A DNA stretch of 64,000 nt from Nematostella vectensis (lineage: Eukaryota > Cnidaria > Anthozoa > Actiniaria > Edwardsiidae). Below, piece by piece: positions 48,723-64,000 of the stretch; the first letter of the stretch is position 1; the number at the start of each line of letters is the position of its first letter. The position numbers and the translations under genes were made by a program. Where the stretch lies: contig NC_064039.1 of the NCBI RefSeq assembly GCF_932526225.1, positions 13,906,139 through 13,970,138 on the forward strand. The letters run 5' to 3'. The notes beneath the pieces are model-generated. The model was given only the letters and a program-made list of their open reading frames with translations, was not told the DNA's origin and did no database searches.

Positions 48723-48735
<13 letters not shown>
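48420..48735. repeat. Tandem repeat over the LRRC74 stop codon and 3' UTR
   Basis: A unit of about 31 bases containing ACATCAAGTCGTAATCGTC recurs at about 48632, 48663, 48693 and 48725, with more diverged and longer-spaced copies out to about 48420. Read on the minus strand each copy resembles the last codons of the gene (GAC TAC GAC TTG ATG TAA/TAG). The coding end itself is the first copy. Confidence 0.8.
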
Positions 48736-58199
<9,464 letters not shown>

Positions 58200-58371
58200 A
58201 TCCTCTAAAAAAGCATGTTCTACCAAAGAGATGAGTATTAACAATCATTTGGGGTTCTATCTAGGCCTAGAAGCCATAGACTGAGCCCGGTTAGGGTTAA
58301 TTGTTTAGCAGCATGCCGGCATCAATAAAGATTTTGTGGATGTGTTCTGGAATGCACAACTGCTGATATAA

Positions 58372-58396
58372 GGGGGGGGGGGGGGGGGGGGGGGGG
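58372..58396. repeat. Poly-G tract (25 G)
   Basis: Uninterrupted G run in the divergent promoter region; the length is probably polymorphic or sequencing-uncertain. Confidence 0.85.
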
Positions 58397-59061
58397 AGGG
58401 AAGGGGATGATCGAAGATGCGCTAGCGTGGAATAACACACAAAAAATTAAGGTTCCAAACGCCTTTATGGAGAGTCCAAGAAATCTATGTAATGAAAATT
58501 CTAACCCAGAGGTTGATGATGATGACGACAATCATGATGACAATAATGATGATGATGACAACGATTCTACGGAATCAACATTGGCCAATAGAATGTATCT
58601 TATGCAGTTTCATGAATTTGCGATTTATTGTGAAAGGCCTGATTGTGACATTCATGCCACGACAGTTGTTTTTATTTAGTTTCAATTTTGCCTAGTTTGC
58701 AAGCATTTATCTTTGAATTTTTTTTTTTATAATATACTCTCTAGGTGTAAGAAAAAAGAAGAAAAGATCTCGTCAAAATAACAAGGAATGCAACCCCACA
58801 CGTTTTTATTTTTTTTATTTTTCGAATATGATTATCGTCACCTATAGAAATACAATCTAGACTTTGTACCCCTATTGGGCTCGCACAACTTCCTAACAGA
58901 ATATTTGGTTGGATAATGAACCATCTCTACTGACGTCATGAATTCACAACCATGAAAGAACCTCCATGATTGGCTGATGCTGTCGTACCACAAACTATCT
59001 ATACGGACCTACATACAGAGAGAGCTCATCTTTGATCCCCCGCCAAACAATGTGGGGTTTA

Positions 59062-59109
59062 TAGGTTTTGAGATTGGGAAACATCACTGTTTAGCCGATC
59101 TCTAAACCT
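59062..59109 (+). other. Stable hairpin upstream of the adiponectin receptor ATG
   Basis: Arms AGGTTTTGAGATTGG and CCGATCTCTAAACCT pair at 14 of 15 positions including one G-U, and AAAC/GTTT extends the stem to a 6-base loop. It lies about 115 bases upstream of the ATG and may be in the 5' UTR. The 48-nt size is somewhat short for a microRNA precursor; a translational control structure or chance are alternatives. Confidence 0.5.
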
Positions 59110-59222
59110 GAAGGTTTTGTTTCAGTCATCTTTGTTTTAAGAGTTTCCCTTTGAACATCAAATTGTAAACAGCTTAGAGCGAAATTTATACAAAATCGCA
59201 CTAACGTCACTGCTTGATTCAT

Positions 59223-62200
59223 ATGGAAATCACCATCTCCGGGAACTCGCTGCGAAAGAGAAAAATCACAAAGATGAGTTCTGAAAGCGATATTCCCTCA
59301 GATACTGGTAGTGTTACCATCGAAGGAGGTTGTATCCAGGATACATCTAGCGAGGGAAGTTTAGAATCATTGAATTGCGAAGAGCCATGTACTAGCGGGC
59401 TAGCAGAACAACAGGAAAGAAATGTGGTTGAAAACATTGAGGCGATCACTGTACCGAAAGACGAGGACGAACTTTCGAACCAAGAGGAAAACGATGATGA
59501 TCAAACCACAGAATTACTTCCCAAAACATCGGCTCAAGAAACCGACTACCAAAACAGCGAAACAGTAAGCACAGAGTCGTGCGATTCTCAGGGAGAAAGA
59601 TTGGTAATTCACGCGGACATTGAAACAGCCAAGGTAATTTCCTCACATATGTTGTGATGGTTATCGAGCAAACTAACTTCTTGTCTTGTTTACCTAGTTC
59701 TGATTTACAATCATTTTTTTATGAATTGGTAGGTACTTTTAGTTTTGATTAACAATAATTTGGAAATCCTTAATAGCTCAAAAGGGAAAAAAAACATTTT
59801 TTTTCCTTCAAAGCAGGTACTAGTTATTAAAAAGGCTTTTAGTTTTAACAAATACAAAAAAAGATCTAAAAAAAAAATGCCTTTTATTTTGCTTTAGCAA
59901 AAATTTTACCCGAGTTTCACATTTTGCATAGAAGTATATTTTCTTTTGTTCAATGGGTTGCTTACATTGTTTACTTTCAAATAATTAAAATTAATGTATT
60001 TTGTTTGTTAAGGTGCAATTTGTTGTGACGTTCATTGCAACATAAAAAATAATCCTTATCTTGGTTGATGTAGATAGCCATGTAAAAGCACATTTTATCT
60101 GTTTGTTTTTTTTCTACCAGGTACTTATTGTGAAAGGTGAAGAAAACCTGAAAGTTATGATTAATGCAGTAAAGGACAATGTTCAAGATGCAGCAGAGAA
60201 ATTTAGAGGAAACTTTCAGGATGCTTCCACTAAATTCCGTGGCCATGTCAGTGATGCTACCGGAAGGGTACAGGAAGGTATGCACCAGACATCAGAAAAA
60301 GTCCAAGTCATGTTCAAGAACGTCAAAGATAACGTTTCTGGAACCATGCATGAAGCTGGTGAGAAAGCAGAGAAGATCAGAAAGCGAGTGATCGAAGCTG
60401 GTAGATCAGGCTGGTATACGCTGTCGCACATTGAGCTTCCACACTGGTTGAGAGATAATGAGTTCCTAGAAGACAGTCACCGCCCACCACTGAATTCCTT
60501 CAAGTCATGCTTTAAAAGCATGTTCAAGATTCATACTGAAACAGGCAATATCTGGACCCATTTCATTGGCTTTCTGGCCTTCATTGCTGCAATGTTGTAC
60601 ATGTATATACGCCCAGTCAGTGCTGATAATCCATTCCCTAAAGACTGGACGGAAAAGTTGGTGTTTGGAGCATTCTTTGCTGGTGCTATCCTATGCCTTG
60701 GGTTCTCTTGGATTTTCCACACCGTCTACTGCCATTCTGCTAATGTTTCTAAAGTATTCAGCAGGTGTGTGGAGTTATTGTAGCTGGATTCAAATCCATG
60801 TCTCCTCACCACCATGATCAATCGATTCTCAAATGGTTTATAATGCGATGGTGAAAGCATGAAGGCCATTGATTGGTTTAGACAGCTGATTGACTACACA
60901 CTTTTTCCGAACCTTTGCCCAAGTTTGTCATAAGTCATTTACATTTAGATATTTTTGTTTAACTTTCTATCCTTTACTCTAGATTGCAAATGTGGAATAC
61001 AGCATTTAGCTTCTTAGAGTTCGACAAATGTTTTGACCATTTCCACCATTTAAATTGGTGGTAGAAGCAGTACATCATAGGTAAAGTTAGATTGCCTGGG
61101 ACCTTTTATCGCTGTTTATATATTGGACTGATACATAAGTTTATTATACAGGCTTGATTACTCTGGCATAGCCCTGTTGATCATGGGTTCATTCATCCCA
61201 CCGCTGTACTATGGCTTCTACTGTGACACTACGACACGGAATGTCTACATGGGTGTTACTGTGTCCATGGGGTTGCTCAGTGTACTTGTGTCGCTCTGGT
61301 CAAAATTCAACACCCCAAAGTACAGATGCCTCCGTGCAGGTAACAGAGACAATCATAATTTAGGTTTATCTAGTTACCCTGACAGGGTAGGGTATTTTTA
61401 TATTTTGAAAAAAACATTTAAGTACCACTTTTAATATTTTTATCTTCTACTAAATCCTGGCTGATATATTTTTTGGCAATGAAGTTCTTTATATTATTTT
61501 TCAATACAAAATTCCAAAAAATGCTGTGCACATTGAAAGTATGTATTTGTATGTATTATTTTATATTTAATAGCTCAAACAAATTTCAAGCAAGTTCCAA
61601 TTCTGTTATATCTCTTGTTTAACAGGTGTTTTCCTCACATTTGGCTGCTCTGGAGTTGTGCCTGCCATTCACTTTGTTGCAGCACATGGTGTTGCCATTG
61701 CTCACCGTCAAGCATCAGTTGGCTGGATGGCCCTCATGGGCTTACTCTATATTCTTGGTGCTATAGCATATGCTTCAAGAATGCCGGAGAGATTCTTCCC
61801 TGGTCGTTTTAACATATGGGTAAGAGCTTCACTTCCAATTTGCTTTGAAAAAATAATTTTACATACATTCCAGCATGGTAAAACTGTAGAAGTAAAACTG
61901 GTCAAGTAGAAATTGCATAATGACTGCATGATGTTTAGACATGACTCTATTTTACAGACAGTCAAAGCCAAAATACTGAAGGGGGACTTTCTCAAGCTAA
62001 AAGAAAATAAAAAACAAATATTAGGGGCTGGAAAGTATACCCCCTTCAATTTTGGTGAAACATGGCTGTCTGTAGTCCTCCTTTGAACCATTTTGGGGAT
62101 ACAATTCATGCCTCTGAAGTTTTGAAAAATATTATTTGTCTTTCAGTTCCAGAGTCATCAAATCTTTCATGTCCTTGTGGTGGCCGCAGCAGCCGTTCAC

Positions 62201-62260
62201 TTGTATGGGATATGTCAAATGGCCTATTACCGATTCACAATAGGCTCTGTCTGTCACTAG
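59223..62260 (+). CDS. ADIPOR: Adiponectin receptor (PAQR family) with 11-mer repeat domain
   Basis: Seven-transmembrane PAQR protein; in vertebrates it binds adiponectin and has zinc-dependent ceramidase activity. Exons 59223-59633, 60121-60764, 61152-61339, 61626-61819 and 62147-62260 join in frame into 516 residues. The start is the first ATG after an in-frame TAA at 59202; a second Met lies 17 codons later. Residues 1-137 are acidic and Ser/Thr-rich. Residues 157-222 form six 11-residue repeats (such as NVQDAAEKFRG and NFQDASTKFRG). Residues 242-284 hold the family block PHWLRDNE, HRPP and HTETGNIWTH. The zinc ligands are intact: His337 in SWIFHTVYCHS, His483 and His487 in FQSHQIFHVLVV, with Asp354 in LDYSG; their spacings (17 and 4) equal those of the human receptor. 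The protein ends RFTIGSVCH. Confidence 0.95.
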
Positions 62261-64000
62261 TCTGGTTTCAACTAGGCTACGACCATGGCTTTGACATTTG
62301 AGTCCATGTATCTGCACCATTGTATATACAGCAGACCAACCAGGTGTTATTGTTCATCGCTAACTTATGAACATGACATCATTTAGAGTGTATTATAGTA
62401 CAACCAAAAAAAACTCGAAAATAAAAACCTGGAATATTTATCTCAGCCAAACTTAGGAGATATAATTTAGTGAATATAGCATAATTTCTTTACCAGGTTT
62501 ACTGATGGTTGGGAAACAATACTATGAATACCTATTTTAGTCAGTCACCATTTTGTTACCCTAGCAAAGTACCAAGTGTGAATCCATTTCCATTGGCAGA
62601 TGTGAAGAAGCTGTTGTGTTATTTTCGATTGAATTTGGTAGAAAAAGTATAAGATTGTAATTTTAGATGGTTATTTTGAAATTTCTTCTCATAATTTGTC
62701 TTCCACTTTGGTTGAAAACAATAACAAAGGTGCGTCTGACAAGGACTCTTTAATTATAGTCTAAATATTAGTTGAATTTAAAGTAAGACTAAGTTTTCCA
62801 TATAGTAAGACTAAGTGAATATCAATTATAGAGCAACGTCACGGGGATCGTGTGTACTTTTCGTATTTGTGTTGGTGTACATCCCAACTGCTGTAATACC
62901 AGACTTTTAAACCACGGTTGAAAACTGCGGCTAGTTATTGCGGTTGCCGACCAAAGCTACCTAAATTCAATTGTTGTAATAGTTATTGACATGACTGTAT
63001 AAAGGCCCATCCTATACATTATTATAAAAGCTTTCAAAGGTGAATTCTCATCCTATGCACTATACTAGATGAGTTATATGAGACCCAGAGGTTATATGCT
63101 GTTCACTGGGGAGAAATTAAAATCTGGGTTATTAATAGGACATTTTGTTTTTAGGACATATTTTTTTGTAAATAGTAGAAAACACAAACATGATTTGAAA
63201 TATCAGAAATATGCATGCTATCGAAATGGTTCACGGTGTATCAATGAATAGTTGCAGTTACAGAGCTTGTGCTGTTAGTTAGACCTGAGTCACTATCCCT
63301 TCAGCGTATAAGTGTTCTGGACTCCCTGGTGGAGTAGTTTTCTCACAAACAGTTCCCGGAGTTTTAACGGGGTTCCCTGTTGTTGAAAGTTTGACGTCAC
63401 AGAAAGGGTTCATTCATCCCAGACTTTGCCAAATGGTGTGGTCGGACTGTACCGCCATCTTTGTCGAATTTATTCTCGCACAGCAAATCAATATATTGTT
63501 CCTGGTTCAAAGTCTAACTGAATTTAAAGAGAGAATAGCTTTTATCATGTAAAATTATTCGCTATATTGTATATGCACTACTGCCTACAAAGTGGAAAAA
63601 TAAAGCAAGACATATTTGTTCTCGTGCTTTATTAGAAATTGATTTTACTATGAGTTAACGCTAAAGAATTCCAACAAACTGCATTACGACATCCATCAGT
63701 CAAAAGTCTTGAGGTATTTTTATTGGCCAGCACCTGCAGTAGATGGCTTTTAATCCCACCATCTTACTGCCAAAAGTTTGAGGGCAACGAAAAATGGTCA
63801 ATTCCGCGATACGGAAAAAGATGGCGCCGCGAGTAGTGGGGGTTTTGAAACAACTTTTTGTCCTAATACACGTCCTATGACTTGGGTTGAGGTAATCATA
63901 TAGGTATCAATCCAGGTGCGAACTGCTGTAAACCCATTTAGAGAGAGGCGGATATATGAGATATATAGTATACAGATATGTAATAACCTGAAATATCTCG
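62261..64000. other. 3' flank of the adiponectin receptor gene
   Basis: AATAAA at 62420-62425 and again at 63599-63604 are candidate polyadenylation signals, the first giving a 3' UTR of about 180 bases. No exon is supported. A TGACGTCA occurs at about 63392 and YY1-like motifs follow, so a promoter for a gene beyond the window end is possible. Confidence 0.45.
63452..63828. promoter_or_regulatory. YY1-like motifs near the window end
   Basis: CCGCCATCTT at 63452-63461 and its complement-type AAGATGGCGCC at 63818-63828 match the YY1 core (AAGATGGC) often found at TATA-less starts. No gene is visible inside the window to the right, so the target is unknown. Confidence 0.25.

Larger units (their letters stand above)
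58200..59222. promoter_or_regulatory. Divergent promoter region, LRRC74-like (-) and adiponectin receptor (+)
   Basis: About 1 kb separates the two start codons. It contains a full cAMP-response element TGACGTCA at 58931-58938, a poly-G run of 25 at 58372-58396, an Asp-codon-rich microsatellite (GATGATGAC type) near 58515-58565, and a strong hairpin at 59062-59109. There is no clear TATA box. The LRRC74 exon may be preceded by a UTR intron, since TTTTTTAG lies just before its ATG. Confidence 0.5.

Noticed and set aside
58407-58679. 90-codon frame with an Asp-rich run
   Set aside because: The acidic run comes from a GATGAC microsatellite in the divergent promoter region; there are no splice sites or similarity.

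Overview
This is a window of an animal nuclear genome, most likely an anthozoan cnidarian such as a sea anemone of the Nematostella type. That is an inference from AT-rich, intron-rich genes with GT-AG introns, metazoan-only families (SLC4 bicarbonate transporter, adiponectin receptor), many small inverted-repeat elements and short intergenic gaps. I see no bacterial, viral or organellar genes. Exon boundaries below were read by hand from splice signals and checked for reading-phase continuity; every gene model closes to a whole number of codons.

Layout. 1-4150: upstream DNA with no gene I can support, one fold-back repeat and an RFX X-box-like site. 4157-23746 (+): a giant coiled-coil protein of about 3,870-3,880 residues, 96% of it encoded in three exons of 4.6, 2.0 and 4.5 kb. 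It has two possible starts: a local ATG at 7967, or a TATA-driven distal exon at 4232-4254 that splices in frame at 8017. 26431-29804 (+): a 252-residue coiled-coil/TQT-motif protein in 13 small exons, including a 20-nt microexon. 32770-45386 (-): a complete 1,220-residue SLC4 transporter of the sodium-coupled (SLC4A7/8/10-like) branch in 17 exons, with a second, phase-compatible alternative N-terminus at 46663-46878. 48723-58199 (-): a 681-residue LRRC74-like leucine-rich-repeat protein with a C-terminal EF-hand pair, 17 exons. 59223-62260 (+): a 516-residue adiponectin receptor (PAQR family), 5 exons, arranged head to head with the LRRC74-like gene about 1 kb away.

The genes do not form an operon or an obvious pathway; they are ordinary neighbours. 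The most unusual features are: (1) minisatellites that grew out of gene boundaries. An 82-bp array carries about 12 decoy copies of an SLC4 splice acceptor, a 58-bp array carries about 9 decoy copies of an LRRC74 splice donor, and a 31-bp array repeats the LRRC74 stop codon region. (2) The adiponectin receptor has a block of 11-residue amphipathic repeats, like those of synuclein, perilipin or LEA proteins, just before its membrane domain. (3) The giant coiled-coil gene belongs to no family I recognise. (4) The small coiled-coil gene is built from repeated exon pairs with a 0-2-0 phase pattern. (5) A TTAA-flanked miniature element occurs three times. No CRISPR arrays, rRNA or tRNA genes were seen.
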